The translations under genes were made by a program, and so were the position numbers. The notes beneath the pieces were generated by a model that saw only the letters and a program-made list of their open reading frames with translations, did no database searches and was not told the DNA's origin. This document shows positions 15,960 to 24,117 of a DNA stretch of 34,463 bases, piece by piece. This stretch comes from Lutibacter sp. (GTDB taxonomy: Bacteria > Bacteroidota > Bacteroidia > Flavobacteriales > Flavobacteriaceae): positions 1 through 34,463 of the forward strand of contig NZ_JAUYUD010000108.1 in NCBI RefSeq assembly GCF_030692605.1, in the 5' to 3' direction. Every line of letters begins with the position of its first letter. Positions within the stretch are counted from its first letter, which is position 1.

Positions 15960-16463
15960 ATGAAAAGAATAAATTTTTTAGCAATAGGAGTTGTAACGTT
16001 ATTGCTTGCAACTTCAATAAATAGCTGTAACCAAAAAACAACAGAAACAGCAAAAGAACCAGTAGTTCAAACAGAAACACCTGAGTATTTCAGCCTTCGT
16101 CCTGAAACTGAAAAAGCGTATGGATATTCACATGCCGTAAAAATTGGAAACGATATTAAAATTTCAGGAGCAGTTAGTATGGATGATGCTGGGAATCCAA
16201 CAGCGGTTGGAGATTTTCTTCAGCAAATGAAAAATTGCTATTCCGATTTAGATATAGTGTTAAAGCACTATGGTTGCACTTTTGACGATGTTGTTGTTGA
16301 AAATGTATTTACCACTAATATGCCAGAATTTTTGAAACATTCTGGTTATCGAAATGAAATCTACACCAAACAATTCCCAACTGGTTCATGGCTTGGAGTA
16401 AAGGAATTGGCTCTTCCAGAGTTTTTAATTGAAATAGAATTGGAAGTTCATAAATCGAATTAA
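15960..16463 (+). CDS. RidA/YjgF-like lipoprotein lacking the catalytic arginine
   Basis: A 167-residue lipoprotein (INSC, lipid Cys23) carrying a RidA/YER057c/UK114 domain from about 45 to 165. Visible landmarks are YSHAVKIGNDIKISGAVSMD, a QQMKNCYSDLDIVLKHYGC helix, NVFTTNM, and LIEIELEV at the end. Archetypal RidA, a cytosolic 2-aminoacrylate deaminase, has an Arg in a P-A-R-S context; here the aligned segment reads FPTGSWLGV, so that Arg is Gly. Deaminase activity of the RidA type is therefore doubtful. Export of this fold to the envelope is also unusual. Confidence 0.82.
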   Translation: MKRINFLAIGVVTLLLATSINSCNQKTTETAKEPVVQTETPEYFSLRPETEKAYGYSHAVKIGNDIKISGAVSMDDAGNPTAVGDFLQQMKNCYSDLDIVLKHYGCTFDDVVVENVFTTNMPEFLKHSGYRNEIYTKQFPTGSWLGVKELALPEFLIEIELEVHKSN

Positions 16464-16478
16464 ATACCAAATAAAATT

Positions 16479-16970
16479 ATGAAAAATTTATTTTTTGTAT
16501 TCGCATTTATAATAAGTATTAATATTTCTGCTCAAGAAGAAATTGAAAACGCAACAGTTTTTGTACGTGTATATGATTTACAAGGTAAAAAAATAAGTAA
16601 AGGAAAAATACTCTCAATTTCTGATACGTCAATTCAATTAAAAGGAAAATTAGAGCCAAAAGAAATTTATTTTAACAATATCTCCTTTATTAAAACCAAA
16701 CATTCTGTTGGAAACAACTTACTTATTGGAGCTGTTTCTGGTGCGTCATTTTTTGCAATTTTAGGTGCTGCAACTGCTGATCCAGACGCTTGGATTTTTG
16801 CATATTCAGCAGGTGAAGGTGCGGCTGCTGGAGCTGTAATTGGAGGTATTTCAGGTAGTGTAATTGGAGGGATTACAGCTCTTTTTAAAAATTCCAAAAC
16901 TTATGCAATTAATGGAGATGAATTAAAATGGAAAAATTTTAAAAACACAATGACAATATTAAAACATTAA
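16479..16970 (+). CDS. Exported hypothetical protein with glycine-zipper segment
   Basis: A 163-residue protein with a cleavable signal peptide (cut near ISAQ). A small beta-rich part (about 24-75) contains GKILSISDTSIQLKG and EIYFNNISFIK, the pattern of a short SH3- or lipocalin-like sheet seen in many Bacteroidota envelope proteins. It is followed by two Gly/Ala-rich hydrophobic helices (about 82-97 and 108-132) with GxxxG-type spacing (GEGAAAGAVIGGISGSVIGG). The helices suggest membrane insertion or oligomer packing. I do not recognise the family. It starts 15 bases after the RidA-like gene. Confidence 0.7.
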   Translation: MKNLFFVFAFIISINISAQEEIENATVFVRVYDLQGKKISKGKILSISDTSIQLKGKLEPKEIYFNNISFIKTKHSVGNNLLIGAVSGASFFAILGAATADPDAWIFAYSAGEGAAAGAVIGGISGSVIGGITALFKNSKTYAINGDELKWKNFKNTMTILKH

Positions 16971-17269
16971 TTATAAGCTATTTAAAAAAAATATAATCAA
17001 TAGAATAAAAAGAACATTGTGTTTAATTATGATTTTAAAAAAACGTAAAGTTAAAAATGATTAAAAAACTAGATAAAAAATTCATTAATATTTATCATCG
17101 ATATATGCTCAACACGTTTGTTTTTTTTTCAATTCTCCTATCTTAAATTACAAAGTTTGGAGAATTTTTTATTAAATATTACATCGTTAAAAATTCATAC
17201 ATAATCTAATTCTATATACATATGCATCAATAAATTAAATATAACTAACCAACTAAAAAAATCAAAAAC
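16971..17269. other. 299-bp intergenic stretch
   Basis: No coding sequence is seen. It contains the terminator at 17131-17170 and the leader ATAACTAACCAACTAAAAAA (17241-17260) before the ATG at 17270. No clear TAnnTTTG box was found. Confidence 0.5.
17131..17170 (+). terminator. Rho-independent terminator
   Basis: AATTCTCC (17131-17138) pairs with GGAGAATT (17159-17166), followed by TTTT and then ATT. A T9 run before the left arm gives the reverse strand an A tract only, so the forward direction is favoured. It closes the block upstream of the acyltransferase locus. Confidence 0.72.
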
Positions 17270-18307
17270 ATGCAATTAAAACAATCACTAATTATCGCAT
17301 TTTTGCTAAGTATAATTGGCTTAAGTGTTTGGGAAATTTATTGGCGGTCTCAAGGCTATTATCCTACAATAAATGATGAAAAATCACTTTGGGCACTTCA
17401 AAGAGCTAAAGTTGAAACCGCGTCTGATGATCAGGTTATTATTATTGGCTCATCAAGAGCTTATTTTGATATTCAATTGAAGGAATGGGAAAATGAAACT
17501 GGAAAAGCTCCAATCCAATTGGCTTCAACTGGTTCTTCTCCTTTACCAACTTTCCATGACATAGTAAATAACACTAATTTTAAAGGTACTATATTAATTG
17601 GCGTTACTCCAGGATTGTTTTTTTCAACCACCTTTCCTCAGGCCTCTCCTTGGAGTAGAGCGCAATCAAAAGTAGATTATTTCAAAAACAGAACATATGC
17701 ACAACGTATCAATTTTCATCTTTCCATACCGTTACAAGAAAATCTAGCATTTATATCGGCAGATGAAGAAGAATGGTCAGATGATATTGATTTAAAATCA
17801 TTATTACGTCAAATTCAAATAGGAAAACGTACTGAAGTGCCAATTAAACCTCCATTTTACAATTTTGGTAATGTTAATTTGGACCGAAACATGAGCATGA
17901 TAAATAGAACTGTTGTAGATACTGCTTATGCGAACAGCATTATAAAAGTTTGGAACTTTTTTGGAAAAAGTGCTCCGCCGCCAGATAAAAAATCTACTAT
18001 GGCTTTTTTTATGGAAGATCTTAAAAAATTTAAGGCTAGAAACGGCAATGTTATTTTAGTTCGATTTCCATCTAGTGGTGGTGTAAGAATGGGTGAAAAC
18101 CATGTTTTACCAAGAGCAGAATTTTGGGACCACTTGGTAAATCAAGCAAAAGTTAAAAGTTATCATTTTGAAGATTATAATCAATTTAAAAATCTAAAAT
18201 GTCCTGAAGAATCACATCTTTCAAAAGAAGATGCCCAATATTTTACATCAGAGCTTTTAAAAATTATGAAAGCAGATGGCGCATTAACTAACTCTAAAAC
18301 TAACTAA
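17270..18307 (+). CDS. SGNH-hydrolase-like membrane-anchored protein, MBOAT partner
   Basis: A 345-residue protein with one N-terminal membrane anchor (about 7-23) and an extracytoplasmic domain. VIIIGSSRAYFDIQL gives the nucleophile block (Ser61/62) of SGNH-type hydrolases, and PEESHLSKEDAQYF near the end supplies the late His (His316) before the final helix, as in the D-x-x-H block. Such proteins, comparable to AlgJ/AlgX or DltD, pass acyl groups from an MBOAT channel to a glycan. The MBOAT gene starts 2 bases after its stop, strongly supporting joint action. The acceptor is unknown. Confidence 0.75.
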   Translation: MQLKQSLIIAFLLSIIGLSVWEIYWRSQGYYPTINDEKSLWALQRAKVETASDDQVIIIGSSRAYFDIQLKEWENETGKAPIQLASTGSSPLPTFHDIVNNTNFKGTILIGVTPGLFFSTTFPQASPWSRAQSKVDYFKNRTYAQRINFHLSIPLQENLAFISADEEEWSDDIDLKSLLRQIQIGKRTEVPIKPPFYNFGNVNLDRNMSMINRTVVDTAYANSIIKVWNFFGKSAPPPDKKSTMAFFMEDLKKFKARNGNVILVRFPSSGGVRMGENHVLPRAEFWDHLVNQAKVKSYHFEDYNQFKNLKCPEESHLSKEDAQYFTSELLKIMKADGALTNSKTN

Positions 18308-18309
18308 TT

Positions 18310-19725
18310 ATGCTATTTAATTCATTAAGTTTCGTCGTTTTTTTAGTTATTGTTTTAGCACTGTATTATTCAAAACTATTTAGCTGGACTTCTAAAAAAG
18401 TCATGCTTCTGTTGGCCAGTTATGTATTTTATGGGTTATGGAATCCTCCTTTGGTTATTCTCCTTTGGATATCTACTGTTGTGGATTGGATTACAGGTAA
18501 AAAATTAGCCACTGAAGACAATGAGCGAAAACGTAAACTTTGGTTGTTGCTGAGTATGTTTGCCAATTTAGGGTTTTTAGGTTTTTTTAAATACAGAGAT
18601 TTTCTATTAGACAATTTCACTACTGTTGTTAATACGTATGGCTATGGCTACCAAGCACAAACTATGGATATTATTTTACCAATGGGAATTTCGTTTTATA
18701 CGTTTCAAACTATGTCTTACACCATAGATATGTATTTAAAACGAACTGAACGTGCTAAAACATTTTTAGATTTCGCTTTGTATGTAACTTTCTTTCCTCA
18801 ACTTGTGGCAGGACCAATTGTTAGAGCAGGTGATTTAATTTCTCAATTTTACGAAGAAAAGAAAGCCACACTAGACCAATTTTTTTGGGGAATATTTTTG
18901 GTAACTATTGGATTGTTTCAAAAAATAGTTTTAGCAGATATATTACTTTCTGGAACTGCTGATACTGTTTTCGGGTCTAATAAATTATTGCACGGTTTGG
19001 ATGCTTGGATTGGCACACTCGCCTTTTCTGGTCAAATATTCTTTGATTTTGCAGGGTATTCAACCTGTGCCATTGGAATTTCCTTAATGCTAGGCATTAT
19101 TTTACCCGATAACTTTAAATATCCTTATGCATCATTGGGCTTTTCTGATTTATGGAAACGCTGGCATATTTCGCTATCAAGTTGGTTGAGAGATTACTTG
19201 TACATTCCTTTGGGAGGAAATCGCTATGGGATTACAAGAATGTATGCTGCCTTAATGCTCACCATGTTATTAGGTGGTTTATGGCATGGTGCTGCGTGGA
19301 CTTTTATAATTTGGGGAGGTTTACATGGCACCTATCTTATTTTAGAACGACTTCAACGAAAATATATTCCATTTAAAATAACCCCTTGGAACGGTATGTT
19401 TTTAGCCTTTATAACATTCTCTTGCGTAAATATCACTTGGGTGTTTTTTAGAGCACGAGAATTTAAAACTGCTTGGAATATGATTAAGTCAATGTTTTAT
19501 ATGCAAACCGATGGTGAAAAGATTCTTGAGCCTTTCGATATTCTAAAAGTATCATTGGTAGTGGCCTTATTGTTTTTATGCCATTGGGTTATGAGAAATA
19601 CTTCAATGAAAGAAGTTTCTTTAAAAACATCTCCAATGGTTCTAGGTATTGTTTGGGCCCTTATGCTTTTTCTAATTGCTATTGCCCAAGGTAGCGGGGA
19701 ACAGTTTATTTATTTTCAGTTTTAA
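18310..19725 (+). CDS. MBOAT-family O-acyltransferase
   Basis: A 471-residue polytopic membrane protein with about ten or more hydrophobic segments. The family-specific blocks are all present: FFPQLVAGPIVRAGD, FSDLWKRWHISLSSWLRDY followed by LYIPLGGNR, and LLGGLWHGAAWTFIIWG with the essential His. Length matches AlgI/DltB-type enzymes, which move an acyl group across the inner membrane for transfer to an extracytoplasmic polymer. It forms a near-overlapping pair with the SGNH-like gene upstream. The acetylated or acylated product cannot be named. Confidence 0.93.
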   Translation: MLFNSLSFVVFLVIVLALYYSKLFSWTSKKVMLLLASYVFYGLWNPPLVILLWISTVVDWITGKKLATEDNERKRKLWLLLSMFANLGFLGFFKYRDFLLDNFTTVVNTYGYGYQAQTMDIILPMGISFYTFQTMSYTIDMYLKRTERAKTFLDFALYVTFFPQLVAGPIVRAGDLISQFYEEKKATLDQFFWGIFLVTIGLFQKIVLADILLSGTADTVFGSNKLLHGLDAWIGTLAFSGQIFFDFAGYSTCAIGISLMLGIILPDNFKYPYASLGFSDLWKRWHISLSSWLRDYLYIPLGGNRYGITRMYAALMLTMLLGGLWHGAAWTFIIWGGLHGTYLILERLQRKYIPFKITPWNGMFLAFITFSCVNITWVFFRAREFKTAWNMIKSMFYMQTDGEKILEPFDILKVSLVVALLFLCHWVMRNTSMKEVSLKTSPMVLGIVWALMLFLIAIAQGSGEQFIYFQF

Positions 19726-19750
19726 AATTAACAACCAACTAAATAAAATT

Positions 19751-21052
19751 ATGATAAATTCAGAAACAACATTTAAACCATTAAAGGCCTCTGATCGAAT
19801 TCAATCATTAGATATTATGAGAGGTATCGTGCTATTTGGAATTTTATTAATGAATATTAACGGAATGGGGCTTGCGGGCTCCTACGAAGACCCAACTGTT
19901 TCAGGTGGTTTTTCCGGGTTAGATCTCACAACTTGGATAGCCACAAATATGCTTTTTGAAGGTACCATGCGAGCGTTGTTCTCACTTTTATTTGGAGTTG
20001 GGATGTTTATTTTATTGAACAGACTTGAAAAAAAAGATGCAGGAATAAAAGGATCAGATATTTACTTTAGAAGGTTATTTTGGTTGTTAATTTTTGGATT
20101 AATCCATGGCTATTTATTATTATGGACAGGCGAAATACTATATCAATATGCTTTAATGGGATTTTTAGTCTATTCATTTAGAAATATGTCTCCAAAAAAA
20201 TTAATTCTTTGCTCACTTTTTTTATTTTCTGTTGGAGGACTATGGAATTATATAGATTATAAAAACGATGTCAAATTTGTTGCAGATGTAACGCTTGTTC
20301 AAAAGTACAAATTAGAAGGAAAAACCTTAACAAGAGAACTCAAAGAAGTTGATCAAAAATGGGAAAAGAGAGAATATGATAGATCTGCTGAAGGCATTGC
20401 AAAATATAACACCAATATGCGTAAAGGTTATATAGATGTTGTTGTGTTTCTTGCTCCTATAAATAAACATTATGATGAGAGTTGGCCATACAGATATGAT
20501 TTATGGGATGTGTTAAGCATGATGTTATTAGGTATCGCATTTTTTAAATTGAAAATACTATCAGCCGAAAAATCTTTTCTTTTTTATATTATTATGTCTG
20601 TCTTAGGTTATGGAATTGGATTAAGTGTTAACTACTTCGAAGTTCATTCTGTAATAGATAGTAACTTTTCATTATTAGGTTTTTCTAAATCAAAAATTAC
20701 GTATGACATGGGCAGAGTTCCTGTTGCAATTGGGCATATTGGAATAATTATGCTTCTTTGCAAATTACCCGTTTTAAATTGGTTAAAATCAAGCCTTTCT
20801 GCTGTCGGTAAAATGGCACTCACCAATTATGTAATGCATTCAGTTATTGCAATGTTTATTTTTACAGGTGTAGGTTTTGGTCTTTTTGGAACATTTCAAC
20901 GTCATGAATTGTTATACATCGTATTTTCAATATGGGTTTTTCAATTGATAGTAAGTCCTTTTTGGTTAAGATATTATCAGTTTGGACCACTAGAGTGGGT
21001 TTGGAGAAATTTGAGTTATTTAAAAATGCACCCATTAAAAAGACTAAAATAA
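19751..21052 (+). CDS. DUF418 family membrane protein
   Basis: The ATG at 19751, preceded by AACCAACTAAATAAAATT, gives 433 residues; the frame is open further upstream to 19676 but that would overlap the MBOAT gene. The N-terminus RIQSLDIMRGIVLFGILLMN is the usual first membrane segment of this family, and the C-terminal third carries the DUF418 domain (MALTNYVMHSVIAMFIF, then LIVSPFWLRYYQFGPLEWVW). DUF418 proteins (YeiB-like) are multi-pass and related to acyltransferase-3-type membrane proteins; their function is unknown. The link to the MBOAT pair by position suggests an envelope role. Confidence 0.9.
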   Translation: MINSETTFKPLKASDRIQSLDIMRGIVLFGILLMNINGMGLAGSYEDPTVSGGFSGLDLTTWIATNMLFEGTMRALFSLLFGVGMFILLNRLEKKDAGIKGSDIYFRRLFWLLIFGLIHGYLLLWTGEILYQYALMGFLVYSFRNMSPKKLILCSLFLFSVGGLWNYIDYKNDVKFVADVTLVQKYKLEGKTLTRELKEVDQKWEKREYDRSAEGIAKYNTNMRKGYIDVVVFLAPINKHYDESWPYRYDLWDVLSMMLLGIAFFKLKILSAEKSFLFYIIMSVLGYGIGLSVNYFEVHSVIDSNFSLLGFSKSKITYDMGRVPVAIGHIGIIMLLCKLPVLNWLKSSLSAVGKMALTNYVMHSVIAMFIFTGVGFGLFGTFQRHELLYIVFSIWVFQLIVSPFWLRYYQFGPLEWVWRNLSYLKMHPLKRLK

Positions 21053-21177
21053 AATAATATTGAAAAAATACTTTAAGTAAATTTTGATTGAAGGTTTCTG
21101 TTAAAAAAATTGTTATCTAAAAAAAATAGAATTCAAGTAATTATAAATTAGTATTAACCAATTAAATTTTAAACATT

Positions 21178-22182
21178 ATGAGTGAACAATCAACAAAGTA
21201 CAACGCTGTGCTGGTAATAGCAGGGGTGTTATTTATTATTTGGGGTATCCTTGGTTTAATGGATGCTAAGAACTACACGTACGCAGGTTATAATACAGGC
21301 GACGACTATAATGTTATTAAAGTAGAAGAAGGAAGTCCTGCAGCAAGTGCTGGCTTACAACTAGGTGATGTAATAAAAAGTACTGGAGGTATTGCTGTTA
21401 CTGATAGTAAAGCCCTAAACAAACGTGAACGGGCTAAAATTGGTGAAACTCGTGATATTGTAGTTGATAGAAATGGGGAAGAATTAACTTTACCTCTTAC
21501 CTATACCACTATGAAAGATACTGACAGCACAAATAATACAGTCGGATTTATTATCGGCCTATTATTTATACTTATTGGTGTATATGCACAATTTAAACAT
21601 AAAACAGCATTAAGTCTTTCATTTGCATTATTTGCAGTTTGTTTTGGTTATCTATTTATGAATGGTCCATACATTAGCTCAGTAATTTTAAGTTCAATTG
21701 TAGGGATTATTTCAACTGGCTTTGTGCTATTTTCTTTCACTGCCTTAGCAATATATATGCTACAATATCCGCCTGAAAGTGCCTTTTTAAGGAGTAGTAA
21801 TAAACGCCTTTTATATATTCCAATGTTAATTTTATTGGCAATAATAACTATAATTACAATATTACAACCTGATGGATCAGGAACATTTAATATGGTTATG
21901 CGACTTTTATTTGGAGCTTTTATAATTTTCTATTTTGGCCTTGCATTTATTACGCTAATCAGAAAATATATAAGTGCTTCATCTGAAGAACGAAGTTCAA
22001 AAGGACTCAATATGATGCTTATTGGAACAGTTGTAGGTTTACTACCAATACTTGTATATTTTACCATAAACACAATAAAACCAGATGTTGAATTACCTGG
22101 TAATGATTATGTGTTTTACACATTTGCGGCTATCCCTATTTTCTTTTTCTTAGCTATAGAAAAGCAACATAAAGCATCTTAA
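21178..22182 (+). CDS. PDZ-domain multi-pass membrane protein
   Basis: A 334-residue protein with a first membrane segment (about 10-27), then a PDZ-like domain (about 40-115) showing KVEEGSPAASAGLQLGDVIK and GETRDIVVDRNGEELTLPL, and then about six further membrane segments to residue 330. No protease motif is visible. The first loop places the PDZ domain outside the cytoplasm, where it could bind exposed protein C-termini. I do not recognise a named family. It stands alone between the DUF418 gene (125-bp gap) and a terminator at 22188-22230. Confidence 0.75.
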   Translation: MSEQSTKYNAVLVIAGVLFIIWGILGLMDAKNYTYAGYNTGDDYNVIKVEEGSPAASAGLQLGDVIKSTGGIAVTDSKALNKRERAKIGETRDIVVDRNGEELTLPLTYTTMKDTDSTNNTVGFIIGLLFILIGVYAQFKHKTALSLSFALFAVCFGYLFMNGPYISSVILSSIVGIISTGFVLFSFTALAIYMLQYPPESAFLRSSNKRLLYIPMLILLAIITIITILQPDGSGTFNMVMRLLFGAFIIFYFGLAFITLIRKYISASSEERSSKGLNMMLIGTVVGLLPILVYFTINTIKPDVELPGNDYVFYTFAAIPIFFFLAIEKQHKAS

Positions 22183-22187
22183 AATTC

Positions 22188-22230
22188 AAACTCAGGGTTA
22201 ATTATTTTCTTAATTTGCTCTGAGTTTTTA
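22188..22230 (+). terminator. Rho-independent terminator
   Basis: AAACTCAG (22188-22195) pairs with CTGAGTTT (22220-22227), followed by TT. A 24-base loop between the arms can fold partly (TTAATTA/TTAAT). It is placed directly after the PDZ gene's stop. Confidence 0.7.
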
Positions 22231-22240
22231 TTAAATTACT

Positions 22241-23032
22241 ATGATAAAACTCTTTAGAAATATCCGTAAAAACCTACTCAACGAAGGTAAAACATCCAAG
22301 TATTTCAAATACGCCATTGGCGAAATTGCTTTGGTAGTAATTGGTATTTTAATTGCGTTGCAAATTAATAATTGGAATGAGAAACGAAAAGGAAAACAAT
22401 TAGAATACAACTTCTTTAGCAATATACTTTTAGACCTAGAAAAAGATGAGCAAAAGTTAAATTATTATATAAAATTTCATACGAAAAGAATCGAGTATTT
22501 AGATACACTATTGACATATGTACGAAACCCAAATAAAATTATGGGCATTGATAAGTTTGGAATGTATGTAGAACCTTTGTTTTATTCTGAAATTCCAACA
22601 AATTACTCCACAACGTTTGAATCTGCAAAAACATTAGGCACTTTTAACAATTTTAAGTCGAAAGACCTATTAAAGGATCTTTCCCAGTATTATGCAGACT
22701 TTTCAATAATAGAATACATAATCAATTCCATTTTACGGTTTGTTGAAAATCAATTTGAACCGTTAATGTATACTTTACCTGAAAATTATATGACCTTACA
22801 GACAGGTAGCTTGGTAGTAAATGAGGAGGATGTTAGTGAATTTTATAAAAAAATTGCATCTATTGACGATTTTCGAAACATTACAGCAGATTATGAAAAA
22901 ATATTAAAAACCCCTTCATTTGAAAATTACCTTATTGGAGATATGGGCAGAACATACAATGCTTTAGGAAAAATAAAATCTAGGCAGGAAACGCTAATCA
23001 AAATAAAATTAAAAATCGAGACCAATGATTAA
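22241..23032 (+). CDS. DUF6090 family membrane protein (copy 1 of 3)
   Basis: A 263-residue protein with the strongly conserved N-terminus of this family: MIKLFRNIRKNLLNEGKT, then YFKYAIGEIALVVIGILIAL as the single membrane helix (about 27-43) and QINNWNEKRK. The remaining 215 residues are a charged helical domain, predicted to lie outside the membrane. Function is unknown; the family is very common in marine Flavobacteriia, usually in tandem arrays. The next copy overlaps its 3' end by 8 bases, so they are translated together. Confidence 0.88.
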   Translation: MIKLFRNIRKNLLNEGKTSKYFKYAIGEIALVVIGILIALQINNWNEKRKGKQLEYNFFSNILLDLEKDEQKLNYYIKFHTKRIEYLDTLLTYVRNPNKIMGIDKFGMYVEPLFYSEIPTNYSTTFESAKTLGTFNNFKSKDLLKDLSQYYADFSIIEYIINSILRFVENQFEPLMYTLPENYMTLQTGSLVVNEEDVSEFYKKIASIDDFRNITADYEKILKTPSFENYLIGDMGRTYNALGKIKSRQETLIKIKLKIETND

Positions 23033-23774
23033 ATTTTTTCGTCATATTAGAAAAAACCTTCTTAACGAAGGAAAAACAAATAAGTACTTTAAATACGCAA
23101 TTGGTGAAATTGCTTTGGTAGTTATTGGGATTTTAATTGCTTTAAGTATCAATAACTGGAACGAGGATAGGAAAGATCATTTGCGTATGCGCACCAATAT
23201 CAAATCTATTGCGGAAGATATTCAAGCTGATACCGTTTTGCTTCAAAGTACCATTGCCCTTTTAAAGCAAGAGATGGAAGCAGGAAGGAATATAATTCCT
23301 GTGATGGAATCAAAAAATAGATTGATACAGGATTCCTTGAAATTTATTATGGATTTTAATTCTATGACAACCACTCCCATTATTAATAAAACTGCCAAAA
23401 CCTGGGACTTTCTAAATTCCTCCGGGAATTTATCCGAATTTCCGGATCCAAAACTCTTAAAAATGCTTCAGGAATATTATTATGGGTACAATGAGATTGC
23501 TACCAATTTTACAAATTCCGCGAACCCCGTTAGACTTGAACTTCGCAAGTTAAAATATGAACTTTTCAGCGATTCAGAACACCGCAAATTTTTCCCCACT
23601 AATTCCCCAATAGTACCAAATGCCATAGTATATACTACAATTTTCGAGGACAAACGGGTATTGCCCTTATGCCGGTTTATTGGAAGTACGGCAACCTACT
23701 TTGAAGGTAGATTTAAATCGTTAGAAAGTAAAGCCGAGAATATTCTGGATTATATGGACAAAAATTATAAATAA
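23025..23774 (+). CDS. DUF6090 family membrane protein (copy 2 of 3)
   Basis: A 249-residue paralogue of the upstream gene. The N-terminal 50 residues are nearly the same (MIKFFRHIRKNLLNEGKT, YFKYAIGEIALVVIGILIAL, SINNWNEDRK) whereas the soluble helical domain has diverged freely. That split, a fixed anchor with a variable outer domain, is typical of the tandem arrays. Its start overlaps copy 1 by 8 bases and copy 3 follows 7 bases after its stop. No motif suggests an enzyme. Confidence 0.88.
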   Translation: MIKFFRHIRKNLLNEGKTNKYFKYAIGEIALVVIGILIALSINNWNEDRKDHLRMRTNIKSIAEDIQADTVLLQSTIALLKQEMEAGRNIIPVMESKNRLIQDSLKFIMDFNSMTTTPIINKTAKTWDFLNSSGNLSEFPDPKLLKMLQEYYYGYNEIATNFTNSANPVRLELRKLKYELFSDSEHRKFFPTNSPIVPNAIVYTTIFEDKRVLPLCRFIGSTATYFEGRFKSLESKAENILDYMDKNYK

Positions 23775-23781
23775 CGAGACC

Positions 23782-23982
23782 ATGATAAAACTCTTTAGAA
23801 ATATCCGCAAAAAACTGGTAGCCGAAGGTAAAACCGCCAATTACCTTAAATACGCAATCGGTGAAATTGTGCTTGTGGTCATTGGGATTTTAATTGCATT
23901 GCAAATAAACAATGCCAACGAAAAACGCAAAGCAACCACCCAAGAAATAACCATATTAAAAAACATCCAAGAAGATATATGA
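23782..23982 (+). pseudogene. Truncated DUF6090 gene (copy 3 of 3)
   Basis: Only the N-terminal 66 residues remain: MIKLFRNIRKKLVAEGKT, the membrane helix (YAIGEIVLVVIGILIALQIN) and EITILKNIQEDI before a TGA. The other two copies are about 250 residues long, so some 185 residues are gone. The break falls where an unrelated coding remnant in the +1 frame begins (23972-24076). The most economical reading is a deletion that joined this gene's start to the end of a cyclase-type gene. Confidence 0.82.
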
Positions 23983-24076
23983 GCATGTAAAAGAATCATT
24001 TCAATGTAAAAAACTTGAAAGTATTTTTATGAAAAATAAGGCACTCCCAATTATAGTTTATGAAGTATTGGAATAA
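23972..24076 (+). pseudogene. C-terminal remnant of a nucleotide-cyclase-like gene
   Basis: In the frame one base ahead of the truncated DUF6090 gene the sequence reads KIYEHVKESFQCKKLE, then SIFMKNKALPIIVYEVLE and a TAA at 24074. The order (helix, F-x-C/E-x-K, a K-N-K-x-x-P turn, then VYEV) recalls the end of class III adenylate/guanylate cyclase domains, where FKGxxxPVxVY-type segments close the fold. Only about 34 residues are left and no catalytic residue is included, so the identification is tentative. Its place just before a Pycsar-type effector fits a former PycC cyclase. Confidence 0.45.
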
Positions 24077-24117
24077 ATCAATATCTTAACCTTTTAAAAC
24101 AATAAAATAATAACCTT

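Noticed and set aside
15601-16080. Long minus-strand open frame (159 codons) opposite the SnoaL-like tail and RidA start
   Set aside because: It is leucine- and phenylalanine-rich in the way antisense frames of A-rich coding DNA are, overlaps two well-supported genes and has no recognisable motif.
16667-16897. Minus-strand frame rich in Pro and Ala
   Set aside because: It is the antisense of the Gly/Ala-zipper segment of the plus-strand gene; its composition follows directly from that.
19676-19750. Upstream extension of the DUF418 frame to an ATG at 19676
   Set aside because: It would overlap the end of the MBOAT gene by 50 bases and adds residues unlike the family. The ATG at 19751 has a good leader and the family N-terminus follows.
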